DNA of 64,000 bases from Bugula neritina (GCA_964035545.1 OZ037771.1:2346628-2410627); one strand, 5' to 3'. Numbered from the stretch's first letter, positions 48,501-57,886 are shown. A program made the numbers and translations. Notes: a model not told the origin generated them from the letters alone.

Positions 48501-51500
48501 TTTTTCTTTAACGTACTCTCTGGTGAATTTATTTTATAGTTGGTTGAGCTGCTGGTCAGACTTTTACAGACTCCACTGAGAGGCTCCTCTGATATTATGT
48601 AAGTAATTCTATTCTTATGAGATGTTTCTTAAACAATTCTTGATAGTGTGTAGAATTTCTTGATTCCTTGTAAAAAGAAAAATTCTTGTATAATTATGTT
48701 GAAATCATGGTGTTTGCAGCAGTCGATGAATAAAAATAGATCGAATAAATAAATAAGTAAAAATAATTTAGGCTTTTCTTAGTCATTTTTGTAATTGTAG
48801 TATTTAAATGTTGTTGTAACATCAGTTTCAAAAACTTTAAAGAATATAAAAATTAATTTTGGTTTATAACTCATGATTTTTTTTAATTTTGAAGTTTTCT
48901 TCTTTTTGTGTTTAATTCTAGAACTGCACTTGTTTTGATACACATTGCACAGGATTCCTTGTCTTTCTAATGTCAAATACGGTCATCTTTTTATAGTTTC
49001 AATTTTGATGGAAATTGTCTCACCATTTATATAGTTGAATAATTTAATAAATTTGGAGTTGTCTATATTTTACTATGTTCTAATTGTAGACATCTGCAGA
49101 AAGTGTTTGCAAAGTCGTATGATGTCCTCTACTATTATCTCAAAGGAAACAGTCGGAAAAATGAATTATATATAGCTAAACACATTGACTTTTTCCAAAC
49201 TCAGTTTGATCTTGGGGTAAGTCAATGTTGATCTCACATTAAAACTCATTAAAGTTCTTAAATTGTAAATAACCATTTGCACTCTCGGCATTTCCACTGA
49301 TTTGAACAACGTATTGTATATTTCGGTAAAAAAATTTACTGAGAACTGATCTACGCTCCAAAACATCCGTGAGAAGAGGATTGAGTTTTTTCTTGTCAAA
49401 AAGAATATTCGTATGCTTTTATAAGTGAAAGCAATAAAATTATCGGTTTTAACATCATATTTTGTAGCTTAGTGTTCAATTAATAAACCCCCAGGCATAC
49501 ATTTCAGAGGTAATTTGAGATTATAGGTGTTGACAAAAAACCAAACTTTGTATGCACGCTAACACTTTGTCTTATGTCTAACATTAATTGTTTTAGTTTA
49601 AATCCTTTTCTTATGTAGAAGTTATGTTTGTCAAATAACCTAAAGTTACATCTTATTTAGTGTCACTGATACATTGTCATCAAAAAGAAGTTTAAAAAAT
49701 ATTTATTAATAGAAAATATACATTATTGAAAATATTATTTAGTTTAATTTAAATGAAAATATTTATTTTGGTAATAAAATACAAGAAAACTAGACTTATT
49801 TTTCGTGTGACAATACAATATGCTTTTTATGAGTGAACAGAAATTCAGTTCAAATACTTTGTGAGCTAAAATTTAGCTGTTTATCAATATAAATGTTCTC
49901 TTTTCTATCTTTATTTTACTCAACTGTCTGTTTCAATAAGTTTTGAAATAATTTAATCTGATTAACACTTTCATGTCTCCTTGTTTCATTTGTGGATGCT
50001 GTTTTCATAGATCGCAAATCTAGAGGTAAAGTTATGTCCCTTGCTCTTTGCTTTTAGGTTTTTAGTAGAATCTCTTTCTCTATTTTTCCACTATACTTTC
50101 CTCTAGTTCCAGGACCAGTTACTATAATATAATAATAAAACAATAAACACTTCTCTGGTTAGCTAATAAATGTAAGCGGTTTAAATGTAGTGTTACTAGC
50201 AAGTGTTTAGTATTTAACCATAGTGGTTCCCTACAACTTATAAAATGGTGGTAGGAAACTTTAAGCTTTTTCGTACATTTTCGTATCTAATTAAAATTAA
50301 AATAATTTTTGTTTTGGCACAGTTGCTATAATAATATTTACACGTAATTGTGATATATTCGAGTAAAAGTAGTTTTGTCAAAGTTGCTAACAGTTATGAA
50401 CTTTAAAACCAATACTTATTGTTTTACACAAGTGTGATTAGTCTGAAATTGTAACAAATGTTCTATTTAATTGCATGGAGTAATTTAAGACACTTTATAT
50501 AGAGATTTGGTATAGTACTATAAGTATCTGTATTACAGGGTGATATTGGTTTGAAAGCTGTGCACATGGTGATGGAACTCATCAAAGACAACAGAAAGAT
50601 TGTAGACAGGATAACTAAAGAGCATATTAACACATTTGTTAATTTACTCACCCAGAAGAAGGTTAGACATCAATAACATCACTGATTATTCTTGTAGATA
50701 ACTTACTAGATGAATATAATATTCATTCGGTATCAGCATAGTAGCTGTAGTGCTCAGTAGTTGTGGCAGCAATTTCGTTTTGGATTATGCAATCAGCTGT
50801 TGGAGTTGGTAAGGCTTTTCTTGTGTTGTTATATGAAGACTTCCAAATGTTTAGAGAGGTTGTATTGTTGTGTAGAACTACCAGTATCTGGATTTGCTCA
50901 GCGTGCTGTGTGTCTGTGATGGAATGGCTCTACCGGAGAACCAGGAGCACATCACCAGAGCGTGGCTCATGGGCGGCAACAAGAACGTCGTGTACAACAC
51001 TGACCTCGGTGAAAAGATAGATAGAGATCGGGGAGTAGTATACATGTCGACTGACAACGGCCGGTCGTGGATAGCTCTCCATGAGTTTGTGGCCAAGGTG
51101 TGTGTTCTACTTGTTATACCTGTGTAGTGTATTTATTGCCTATCAAATTTTGCTCTACATACACACCAATAGTGAAAGCTTCGTGACCCGCTATTCGCAA
51201 AACAGTAAAGCTTTTCAGCTCACAGCATCCTTATAAAGGTCTTGAGTCAAATTTATTTTTGTCAAATTAAAAAAAATCAGCTGCTTGAAGCCTTTATGAC
51301 GATGCCGGGATATTTAACAAGCTAGTTTCCATCCTTTTCCTTTTGAACATACCGACCCCACCTGCTGAATAATGTCATGGAGTGAAACACTTGCAACTCC
51401 CATTGTAGCATGTCACTTGTTCTTGACACTTTATCCGCTAATGTCGAGCAATACCACAATGGCTTGTTCACAAATGCAGGAATATCATTGGTCCAGTACT

Positions 51501-54500
51501 TGTTCAAAGTGGCACAAGTCTTTTCTGATGCATTTGGTATTTGTCAACCAGATATTTTAGTCTTGGGTAAAATTTCAAAGCTGTTAAGTTTGTAGCTAAG
51601 AACTTTTTTTATGCAGAGTTTACAACTAACTACTTACTGTTGAGTTTAAAAATTTGAATATCCTTCTGCATGTTAGCCCTAGTATGCCACTAAATTAACC
51701 AAACTCTGCCTGCATCTGTGAATAAGCCACCAGTGCATTATTGTGCAACTTGCATTGTTACCAAAAACTTATTTCCTTCAAACATTTCTTTATTTGGCAA
51801 AACCTTTTAAAATAAACTATTGCAAAAGTTTGTACAAAACACTGCATGTTATGCAAACTGTAACAAGCTAAATATAGGTGCAGATTTGCGGATTTTTGGA
51901 ATAGCTTTTGTTCTAGTAATTTAAATTTAAATATTGAAAATTAAAATTGTAAGCTCAAGCTAAACCATAATTTGCATTTCTACGCTGCTCTAATGTAGTC
52001 TGTGGTCTCAGTACAGACCCAGACGTGCAAGTAAACGGCTCGATAGTCAAGGCATCTTTCAGCTTTATAATATTTCCTTACTTGTAAATCATTAGTATCG
52101 TCTTGTCGTATGTGAAGTTATGAGTATTTTGTGTATTAGTTATAGGTGGCATGGAGGTACAAGTGTTGTGCTTTACTTATGCTTTTAATATTGTAAATAT
52201 ATTGTAATGCTGTATTTGTTTATAATCAGGTACCAATGCTTCAAAACCAGAATGAGGTATTGTTTGGGACAGCCTTTCCTTTCTTTACTTCTTGTGTGGA
52301 GTGTTAAAGTAGTAATACTTAGTAGTAGTAGCCGGTTACTCTGCACCACCAACATTTATTGACTGACAGTGACTATTAATGACTTCCAGTGACTGCTAGT
52401 GACTGAAACTGTAACTGGGTGTGTCTTTACAACTAATAATTAGCACCAAAACTAGTAGGACTAACAGTAACAGTCAAATGTTAAATTGTTTAGAGTGACT
52501 GATATTTGTTAATAGTTAACCATTGGTAATTGATCAATACCAACTACATACTTTTTAGAAATTGCCCCTCCCCCCAACTTCTAAAAGAAAAACTGCACGT
52601 GAGCAGATACAATAAAATGAGACAATAAATTTAAAACTTAAATAGTTGTGTGTACATCACTTCCAGTTAAAATGAATTCATTTTACATGCTAATCAAATC
52701 ACACAGAACTATTTTTAAATTTGTCAAAATTTCTTGACTCACAAAGTGGCAGCTCACACCCCATCTGATTGGCTACCTGAAACTACTAAGCATTACAAAC
52801 TTGTTAGCTATTGGCTGTTTACTGTTACCCTAGACTGCTGCCTCCCCACGTGCTGCCTGACCACCCACCAGCTGCCAACTTCTAGTACTAACTCTCTTCA
52901 TTGTTTGAACTGGTTTGTTTGTAATTCTACTAATCACACTGAACCAAAAGTTGGCGCTCTTTTTGCTTGAAATTTTCTGCTTCAACTATGCATAATAAAA
53001 CAGTGTTACTGGAGATTGGTATAAATCATACACTACTGGATAACAAAACATAAATACTAATTTGAAAAAATACAAAACTTACAAATACAAATACAAAAAT
53101 ATTTGGAATTCAAAAAGAAATTATTGTACTTTGATGCAAGATATCTCATGCCACATGTGTAGAAGCTTGAGGCACTTGGTTACACCTGTCTCTTCTCTAT
53201 CTACCATTTGTTGGTTACCGGTGTGGGCATGTTTACATCTCTCTCTGTCGTCTGCCGTGTCAAATATAATGCTAAAGTGTAAACTCCTGGAGATCTTCTT
53301 GTAGAAATTGCTTCTAGAACTTACAGTTGACTTTGCTTTAAGACAAGACTGACTACCAGTCACTGTAGACAAATACCACAACAGTGGATGTTGACACAAT
53401 TTAGTGTCAACACTAGTAATTTAGTGTCAACACTAGTAATTTAGTGTCAACATTAATATTTGGTGTCAACCCTTATGTTGAAATATGCATGCAGCTTGCT
53501 GCTAAATTAATAACTTAATTTATTTATTTATATAATATATTCAAAACCGTTTTTAATACACAAAATACTACTTGATGAACACTGCTATTCATTTGCTGAG
53601 TAAATGCTTTGTTAAAATATTATATTGTCACGCTATTTTATATACTATTCTTTACTCTGTTTTTAACAATTCATTTCCCATTTTATGTACTAAACTGATA
53701 TTACATATATTTTATATTACAGAACATGTGTTATAGTAGCAATAATTCAATATATTCAACATAATATACTAATATTCAACCATTCTATGTGGTACAGCAA
53801 GATGACTCAGCCATTGACAACCAGAAGTTCCTTTTCCTCACCCACCAGCTTGACCTCTTCGGTAAACTCTGCTTTGGTAGAAACAAGTTTGCTATAGATG
53901 TCATCACCAAGGCTCTCTCCTATCTCACATGGGAAGAAGCCTTCCTCTGCTTGAGCAACGAACAGCTTCCTGATAGCCTCAGAGCCAAATACTGTGACCT
54001 CATCATAGGTAGGCTGGTAGTGTGCACGCCCCTACTCTGTATAACTCACTTATTAACACACTGAAACAAACATGTATTTACTATATAAATATGTATCAAC
54101 TTAAGTTATTAGTATTTGATGTTAATAAATTATGAGATAACGTGTTTCAGCCATGTTTGTCGACATTGATGAGAATGTCTCCGTGCTGGATCGAATCAAA
54201 CTCACATTTGTGTACGATGAAGTCAACAACAATGCTGATGATGAGTTTGGAAAGGTATAAATATAACCTGTCTTGTGTTACTTTAGTGACAACTCGAGCA
54301 TTTATCACTAAGGTTCAAATAACTGCCGAAATGAAATTATTGTAGCATATAAAACAAGCTATAGTAAAAATGTCTATAGATTATGCATGACTGTATTCAA
54401 ATATAACTTTTTACTTTCTTTGACTCAAATCTTGTATATTACTAAAATATGTAGCATGTTATATGTATATAATGCTTGAATAGTAGTAATAATTAATTTA

Positions 54501-57500
54501 AACTTATGCTAAAATTACATGTTAGTATAATTTATGTATAGTTTTACTTTATTATATTTCCATCAAATATATAATATTTGTATATGCTTGTTTATAGCCA
54601 TAATTTTGAAATAGTCTTTGAAGACAGTTTATGAATAGGAATAATGCTTATTTTTAAAACTTGTTTGGCGCAGGTAGATGTACTGAGTGATGAGGTTAGT
54701 TTATGAACAGGTAGACTGGCATGACCCAATTATAAGTTGCTTTCTCCTTTGACATGGTGCCCTTTAAAGGATCCCTGACATAGCGCCCCTTGAAAGGATC
54801 TTTGACGAACTTCACCTACGCAGTTTTAAAATATTCATATATCTTAGCTAGCACCTACAGACTGAGTGTAGGGCTGGTTTCAATGTTTGAACTTTGAATT
54901 TTTAAGCCAGCTTGATGATTAAGATGTGTGCTGCAGCAGCTAAGAATAGCATGTAATGAAAATCAGAAATAATTAGTGTTAATTTTATTGTATCACACGG
55001 ACTTTAGAACCAACTGGAAATGTCATTAGCAAGTGATCAAAAATTTTAAATTTATTCAAAACATGTTTGTGCAAATTTTTTTTATAAATGAACTTGCTTG
55101 AGCATACAACCCTCAAACAGTGTGTAGATGATAGATAAGATATATATAAATATTGTGATACTGTATAGATGAATTGTATCGGGATCCTTTAATATCCCCT
55201 GACACATACACCCAGAGATGGCCTAGGTCATCATGTGCTCGCAGCTCCTGTCCCTTTGCTTTGTGGTCCCCTGCGTTCATTAGCAGGTTTGGGTCTAAGC
55301 TGAAACCCTTTACATGCAAAACCTTAACTATCTAATGGGAACAAATGCTATGCTCAAAAACAAATTTATAAAAATTACTTTTGAAAGCTTTTATGTTTAC
55401 CACGCTTGGGGCTCCAACTGCAGGGTTAAAGAAGCTTATGTTAACCATATTGTTTTTGTATGTCTTTTACACGTGCAACACCCACCAGTATTGTTTAACA
55501 TGTTATACTACATGGTTTTGTCATTTTGTTGAAGTTATTTATAGATGGTTTGGATCAGGTAGTTTTACAGTCACCATATGTTACTGTTGTAATACATGTA
55601 TTCTACTTCTTCACCGATTGCACAACAGAACCTACCACATTCTCTGTCTAGTTATTACATACACTATATTGTTATAGGCTTCGTATTACCAGCCATTACT
55701 GTTGTATACTTGTGTTGTTCATATTATATTCTCTTGATGACATCACCAGCTGTTATTGACCAACTTGGGAGTTGTCTTTTCTTAAGTATTTGGAAATATC
55801 CATGCCCTTGCCAAAAATTTCTAGACAAAATTCAAAATAGAAATAACACTTTTTTCAAGTATATAAGATGAAAATGGTATAGGTTAAACTTTAAAGACTA
55901 CTTGTAATTTTTGAAAATTTTTAAATTTTATAGTATAAACCACAGTTTTACTTTGCTGTATCATTAACATTATTTCTGGAATTATCTTTCCTTGCATCAT
56001 TATAGCATGCAAGTATATTATTAGCATGTAAAAATGAGAAATCCTTGTCAGCAGTTAATGCATGTTTTCCTTTTAAGTGACTGATTCTTTCGATGAGAAA
56101 ACTGAGCATTTTATTTGTAAATTCGAACACTACAGAAATTTGGTCATTTCTTAAACAATTTTTACAACTAAATGAAAGTTTTAGTTATCAAAATTTGTTG
56201 AGGAGACTATTTTTCATAGGTTTGTTTATAACAACTGCTCCAATATTGAGTGCTATACCAGCTTCCTTCTTGGTGTCATTTTTGGAAAATATTTTCTTAC
56301 TCGTAGTCGTTGTTTAGAAATGCTACTTCGCTGAAAAATACTCTAATATTTTGTTTCCTACCTCCTATTTTTTTCCAATCTGTAGTAGTTCACTCTAAAA
56401 GTCAAGGTCACAGTTCCTGCTAACATCTCGAGCTTCGAACTGTTACAGCTGATTTCAACTTAAATTTGTTTACAACTTTGCATCTCTAAAGACATCATTA
56501 AACACATTGTTAGAAACTAATGTATTAGCTTAACGAGAACGCAGAGAATAGGCTATCATTCTAACATATTAATTTGATCTTCTGCTGTTACGGATGCTCA
56601 GCAATGATAAGTGTGTCCAAATTAATTTGAATAATTTTATCACATAACATCCATCGTGAAATGTAGCTCCCAGATGCTATTTTAGGACATGCTTTTTGAA
56701 ATGCTTTACTTCTACATATTTATATACACTGTCTGGTACACTATTTACTTTCACAGTCAATCTCCAGAAGTGAGATTACAATGGCGTATTTCCCTCAGCT
56801 ACGGGACTGGATATCAGGTTTTCTTGATAAGAACAAGGATATGACAGCATCTATGATTGGACACAATCTTCTAGGTTAGCCAATCATTAAACTTGATTTA
56901 TAATAAGTATCTAATGTCTGCTAAAAGTAAGGTATTTCAACTTAAAATTGCTTATTTAGTGCCTGAAGCTTTCTATTTGACTGATCAAAGAATGTTTCAG
57001 GCATTTGATCATTTAAAGATTTACTTCCCAAGTAATTTAAACCGATTTATTGAGCATGACTAGTGATACTGTGTCAGTTAGCTTATTGGACATGATTCAC
57101 ATTATATCGTATATACAAGAACCAGTACCATGAATATACACTCTTTACTTTATGCTAATATAAGCTATGATTTATTTATATTATATAGAATTGTCAATAC
57201 AGTGCAATCCCTCATGGCATCTTATCTATTATTTATCTGCTATGTTGGAAGATTTCATTCTCGACTTATTTTATGATGTCGTACCATGACGTACATGTAC
57301 TATTGTATCACTGTATAGTGTATAATATTGTATTATGGTGTTTTGTATGATTTTATTTTGCATCATATGTAATTCATATTTATATCTGATTCTAACATAG
57401 TGTTTCAATTTCATTGAACTACATTGATATCATTATTATTGGTTTTCTAGAGTTTATATTACTTTTATATAGAACTCACGCAAGTTCCTTTATTGCTATT

Positions 57501-57828
57501 ACCTAGTTACTATGTTACTTTTATATAATACCGTATTATTGTTATATTACTGTATATTAATATAATAGCATAATATTGGTCTACTACTGTATATTAATAT
57601 AATAGCATAATATTGGTCTACTACTGTATATTAATATAATAGCATAATATTGGTCTACTACTGTATATTAATGTTGGATTATTTCAGTGGAGCAAGTTCT
57701 AAGATTGGTGCACTACCTAGTTAAGTACGGTTACTATGGAAACACAGACGACATTAAGCAACTTATGCGACCTCTACTTGACCTTATGGATGGACGAAAT
57801 GACAAACCATACATTCGCACTGACAAAA
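21506..57828 (+). CDS. IP3-receptor-like calcium release channel, N-terminal part (3' partial)
   Basis: Tetrameric ER calcium channel family. Exons: 21506-21591 (GC donor), 23294-23364, 29673-29794, 33149-33235, 34351-34428, 41857-41937, 42316-42480, 43955-44069, 44652-44759, 46478-46702, 47119-47207, 47658-47783, 47967-48098, 48540-48598, 49090-49216, 50539-50661, 50876-51097, 52230-52256, 53798-54008, 54151-54254, 54674-54694, 56757-56874, 57688-57828. All phases agree; about 879 residues. Residues 1-220 form the N-terminal beta-trefoil; 220-430 a MIR-type trefoil (AGQLIRLFHKE, VRVRHMITRKYLKIS); 450-790 the RIH alpha-solenoid (KDRQKLLR, SRKNELYIAKHIDFF, LCVCDGMALPENQEHI, SNEQLPDSLRAKYCDL). 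The last exon ends in phase 1 with gtaagt, so the gene continues rightward. It is more divergent than canonical ITPR1-3 and fits an IP3R-like clade; RyR is less likely because no SPRY is seen. Three mobile elements lie in its introns. Confidence 0.87.
21592..23293 (+). other. IP3R-like intron 1
   Basis: AT-rich. It starts with the GC donor gcaagt. A 20-base word shared with the ATG13 side of the promoter lies at 21949-21968. No other features are supported. Confidence 0.6.
24394..25116 (+). repeat. 5' LTR of the BEL element
   Basis: 723 bp. It contains a TATA box (tatataaa, 24698-24705), an AATAAA (25064-25069) and five copies of the 14-mer tttatcacagcaag at about 24975-25044. A 69-codon frame inside it is not a gene. 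Confidence 0.95.
25139..25330. repeat. 53-bp tandem repeat in the BEL leader
   Basis: The word cagagttcac recurs at 25191, 25244 and 25297, with a diverged copy before the first. The repeats lie between the 5' LTR and the gag start, in the leader where packaging signals normally sit. No typical tRNA primer-binding site (tgg...) is visible right after the LTR. Confidence 0.85.
25807..28689 (+). CDS. BEL/Pao gag-protease polyprotein fused to an integrase C-terminal piece
   Basis: 960 residues. A basic, coiled-coil-like N-terminus is followed by the BEL gag core at about 285-460 (EPPVFRGNPLEYPTWKAAF, the DUF1759 type). Two CCHC knuckles follow at about 501-516 (CSYCDVLGHSLSRC) and 538-551 (CWKCLKPGHRSNKC), then a Cys/His-rich HPTSRH end. 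A retropepsin-like site ALLDNMSDTTFI lies near 670. Then comes the usual protease-to-RT linker (ENQTIS, KQFLSTLQ). At about residue 900 the sequence switches to LTPNHSLAMKSKIIFPPPG and RKRWRVVQSLANQFWSKW, which belong to the end of BEL integrase (DUF5641 type). RT, RNase H and the integrase core are therefore missing by an in-frame join. No internal stop. Confidence 0.9.
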   Translation: MATPPIAPRRSTRIRQLSLSAQQQLVSTSKAKIDTLISKFNSLIKKELDDDLIVLINNLADQAKSTLDNLLTQVSEQDNSIDFYVQQVNIICKRAHDLSLTEAEGTIYNTVFGSSNHSHISLANEQFEAAKTAIELESLERRTAILAKREQLELQTQKLKDKQRLQQARLDIIYSHGLDERDEIAANLRATQLGSTPVPAARSSRGTPSICSLTSENFTEYIQPSPRPIPKPRFKPQPLPRSSSSKSLPVPNPPATNTLDSAYMLAECLTKALNTQRAPIPEPPVFRGNPLEYPTWKAAFTSYMAHINVSNESKLHYLLKYVGNSAAEAITSYALVHDPKAYNTAINTLDERFGSSYTIAEAFRNKLDSFQRFKANDASALRKFSDFLLQCQSAMGSVHELGVLNDPHTSVNLCQKLPDFLANKWKEKIVEFRQKYGKYPQFSEFSKLVKYHSDIQNDPVVLGMSKAANSSLSNLHPRVNKPADTSHNRNTFFTSRASTYYCSYCDVLGHSLSRCNLKFAKLSARDQESFIRSNNLCWKCLKPGHRSNKCTTACKCQVKGCGKQHPTSRHYQVVRTSSSDQVTMHSTSNHSQPNTPSLNHTQSASSAHLQTSVDHTITNSTIGVSQVPHASSTKTANTQTLTRNKDGLKSSIIPVWLSTSPNSNKEHLVYALLDNMSDTTFISDEVADILDIPHQSLVNLKINTVNPTNHNASTQSRLFKELTIKGFYANQHISLVDVYTIPEIPLNRSHIPTKESAAVWDHLQHIAHEIPELQNCPIGMLIGYDNSHALIPLKSVAGPNSRDPYAVQTPLGWSVVGATNPHMKHEIVKLSNSPQTSADVNAVSFTCFSKSIKPTSVLHKLQQDFRENQTISTRLALSKDDKQFLSTLQTGISQTEDGTPLTPNHSLAMKSKIIFPPPGQFDESGTYSRKRWRVVQSLANQFWSKWRESAVQKLVMLFRP
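28793..28803 (+). promoter_or_regulatory. Polypurine tract of the BEL element
   Basis: The purine run aaaggggggag directly abuts the 3' LTR, as expected for plus-strand priming. Confidence 0.85.
28804..29526 (+). repeat. 3' LTR of the BEL element
   Basis: 723 bp, offset 4410 bases from the 5' LTR, with no difference found by reading the two side by side. TATA box at 29108-29115 and AATAAA at 29474-29479. Confidence 0.95.
29795..33148 (+). other. IP3R-like intron 3, no further features seen
   Basis: 3.35 kb of AT-rich sequence with stops in all frames. I find no exon-like open frame, no tandem array and no complete mobile element. Confidence 0.55.
33926..34227. mobile_element. hAT-type MITE (302 bp) in IP3R-like intron 4
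   Basis: The segment begins caggagtgtctagcttttt and ends cctgttggacaactctg. The two ends are imperfect inverted repeats (CAGGAGTGTCTAGC against CAGAGTTGTCCAAC). It is flanked by a perfect 8-bp target duplication, ctccaaaa (33918-33925 and 34228-34235), which is the hAT hallmark. The interior has the gggccacat / cacatccggcc words common in non-autonomous hAT elements. There is no transposase. Confidence 0.9.
34429..37268 (+). other. IP3R-like intron 5, part left of the Ty3 element
   Basis: AT-rich sequence with a G homopolymer run of about eleven at 35535-35545. Nothing else can be supported. Confidence 0.55.
37269..37820 (-). repeat. 3' LTR (element sense) of the Ty3-class element
   Basis: 552 bp, offset 3836 bases from its partner. 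A minus-strand AATAAA (plus-strand tttatt at about 37396) could serve as the polyadenylation signal. Confidence 0.95.
37821..37830 (-). promoter_or_regulatory. Polypurine tract of the Ty3-class element
   Basis: The minus strand reads AATGGGGGGT directly before the 3' LTR. Confidence 0.75.
37867..37990 (-). pseudogene. RNase H C-terminal remnant downstream of integrase
   Basis: In a frame overlapping the polyprotein end, the minus strand encodes NSRMMRWAMYLQNFRIKVES followed by IKGKDNVGADYLNRI and a stop at 37867. This is the typical end of Ty3 RNase H. It shows that RT-RNase H originally followed integrase and that a deletion with a frame change removed the rest. Confidence 0.85.
37880..41008 (-). 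CDS. Gag-protease-integrase polyprotein of the Gmr1-like element
   Basis: 1042 residues. Residues about 35-110 are a charged helix with a repeated EKDREEK unit. The gag core lies at about 115-290 (FFDEKVDEMDSYLERFEW). Two CCHC knuckles follow: CFICKDKSHIARNC near 322 and CSHCKMNNHNTSDC near 345. The protease DTG sits in RDTGCGC near 432. After a linker with AVTTRAQ comes integrase: the HHCC module near 622-664 (H-X-S-GHLG, CQSCDICQK), and a DDE core with D in CAIDLIGP (~692), D in ISDQGTQF (~753) and E in VEKFNG (~789). An integrase tail with RTYHANMLKKYF follows. No reverse transcriptase motif is present. The last ~30 residues read through an RNase H remnant in the wrong frame. Confidence 0.93.
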   Translation of the reverse strand: MASLKRVTQMGKDLGLVEDKLIAFVEKNLPIVAAQEEKEKDREEKEKDREERRLEREAEKIRQENEKALMEMKIKADQEAMALKIKADQEAEERRQRHELDMEKLKANTSLEHSRHESTRLEIANKPKPKIPFFDEKVDEMDSYLERFEWVAEGCNWDKGDWPYHLSQYLRGTATEAYIRLSPTDRRDYKKVKEALLERFNLTQEGYRKKLREAEAYEDETPAQLFTRIETYVHKWVELSGGMDIAKLVATEQFISSCPDDLAVHLKQSSYNSSEDMCDAASLFLHARGRKLAKTKKTNTKRMENTPTGSMNAEQGSKSDGACFICKDKSHIARNCPRRGKKYCSHCKMNNHNTSDCRKYGGRSVHAAAAIATTQKKTVVTDPGISSKVEEPTEITVNGKKFVNAAVCKNGPKFKDGGTAIFDAEVNGQRATVMRDTGCGCIVVNAKYVQPQHLTGEPVYLKMADASVREAQWALISVRSPFYNGVVKAAVMDKTICDLLIGNVDGARSADQPLENWKDCAVTTRAQAVKEKSGDKPLMIDSNANPLSIGKDEITRLQRDDPTLERFFDAKEVKEKKGCTTRFVVRNRILYREYTDSKSVSVKPVKQLMVPSSLRKEVLQKAHDCIMSGHLGVKKTTDRVLSNFFWPGLNGDVVRFCQSCDICQKTVKKGSVMKVPVQETPLIDTPFKRCAIDLIGPINPPSEKGHRYILTLVDYATRYPEATPLKNIDSATVAEALLDIYSRVGIPEEVISDQGTQFISDYMKEFTRLLDMRQLPTSPYHAMANGLVEKFNGTLKSMLKKLCAKEPRQWHRFINAALFAYREVPQESTGFAPFELLYGRTVRGPMYILRQLWTKEDTADEVKTCYQHVFELRERLDDMMEMALASLKDSQKRYKHYFDKKAKQRDFRPGDKVLILLPTDGNKLLMHWQGPFNIEEKVRLNDYIINIRGKRRTYHANMLKKYFEREAPTDPMTVGAVMTLDAAGAGIIDHDKERKECEDNLLDLYSKKQQNDEMGYVFTELQNQSGVNQRKGQCWSRLSKPN
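41085..41102 (-). promoter_or_regulatory. Primer-binding site of the Ty3-class element
   Basis: Two bases inside the 5' LTR, the minus strand reads TGGGGGCTGCTCCGGGAA. It begins TGG, as expected for pairing with a tRNA 3' CCA end. The tRNA was not identified. Confidence 0.75.
41105..41656 (-). repeat. 5' LTR (element sense) of the Ty3-class element
   Basis: 552 bp. It differs from the other LTR by one base near its inner end (gttggtagc against gtaggtagc) as far as I can see by eye. Confidence 0.95.
42883..42891 (+). other. Candidate 9-nt in-frame microexon of the IP3R-like gene
   Basis: Nine bases (atcaaaaag) sit between a good acceptor (actgttctttag) and a strong donor (gtaagtct). Both neighbouring exon ends (42480 and 43955) are phase 0, so the insert would add Ile-Lys-Lys between KKP and EKDD. 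It lies at a surface loop between the two trefoils. Confidence 0.5.
44760..46231 (+). other. IP3R-like intron 9, no features before the (actc)n repeat
   Basis: AT-rich intron sequence. A ctgt-rich stretch (about 44815-44880) after the donor is the only simple-sequence feature. Confidence 0.5.
46232..46378. repeat. Simple (actc)n-type repeat
   Basis: Runs of cactcactga and then actcaagc octamers lie about 100 bases before IP3R-like exon 46478-46702. Confidence 0.9.
50011..50025 (+). other. Candidate 15-nt in-frame microexon of the IP3R-like gene
   Basis: Fifteen bases follow the acceptor gttttcatag and precede the donor gtaaag. With phase 0 on both sides they would add IANLE between QFDLG and GDIGLK in the RIH region. 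Skipping also keeps the frame. Confidence 0.45.
51098..53797 (+). other. Introns around the 27-nt exon 52230-52256
   Basis: Apart from the small exon VPMLQNQNE (27 nt, phase 0, donor gtattg) and the 20-bp repeat, I see no gene. Short open frames here lack splice or codon support. Confidence 0.55.
53400..53475. repeat. 20-bp tandem repeat (tttagtgtcaacactagtaa)
   Basis: Three clear copies and one degenerate copy in the intron before exon 53798-54008. Confidence 0.85.
54695..56756 (+). other. IP3R-like intron with GC-richer patches at 54745-54815 and 55165-55320
   Basis: Two patches stand out from the AT-rich background. Both contain words such as tttaaaggatccctgaca / ggatcctttaatatcccctg. 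They may be fragments of an interspersed repeat; no termini or target duplications could be recognised. The rest of the intron shows nothing. Confidence 0.4.
57545..57675. repeat. 37-bp AT-rich tandem repeat, about 3.5 copies
   Basis: A unit containing tattaatataatagcataat repeats up to 12 bases before the acceptor of IP3R-like exon 57688-57828. Confidence 0.85.
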
Positions 57829-57886
57829 GTAAGTCATACAGTATTCTATACATAGCTGATATGAAATGACTTTTTTCTTCTGGTAG

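Noticed and set aside
55314-55871. Overlapping open frames rich in Leu, Tyr and Cys
   Set aside because: They have AT-rich random composition, mutually overlapping frames and no family resemblance. They lie inside an intron of the IP3R-like gene.
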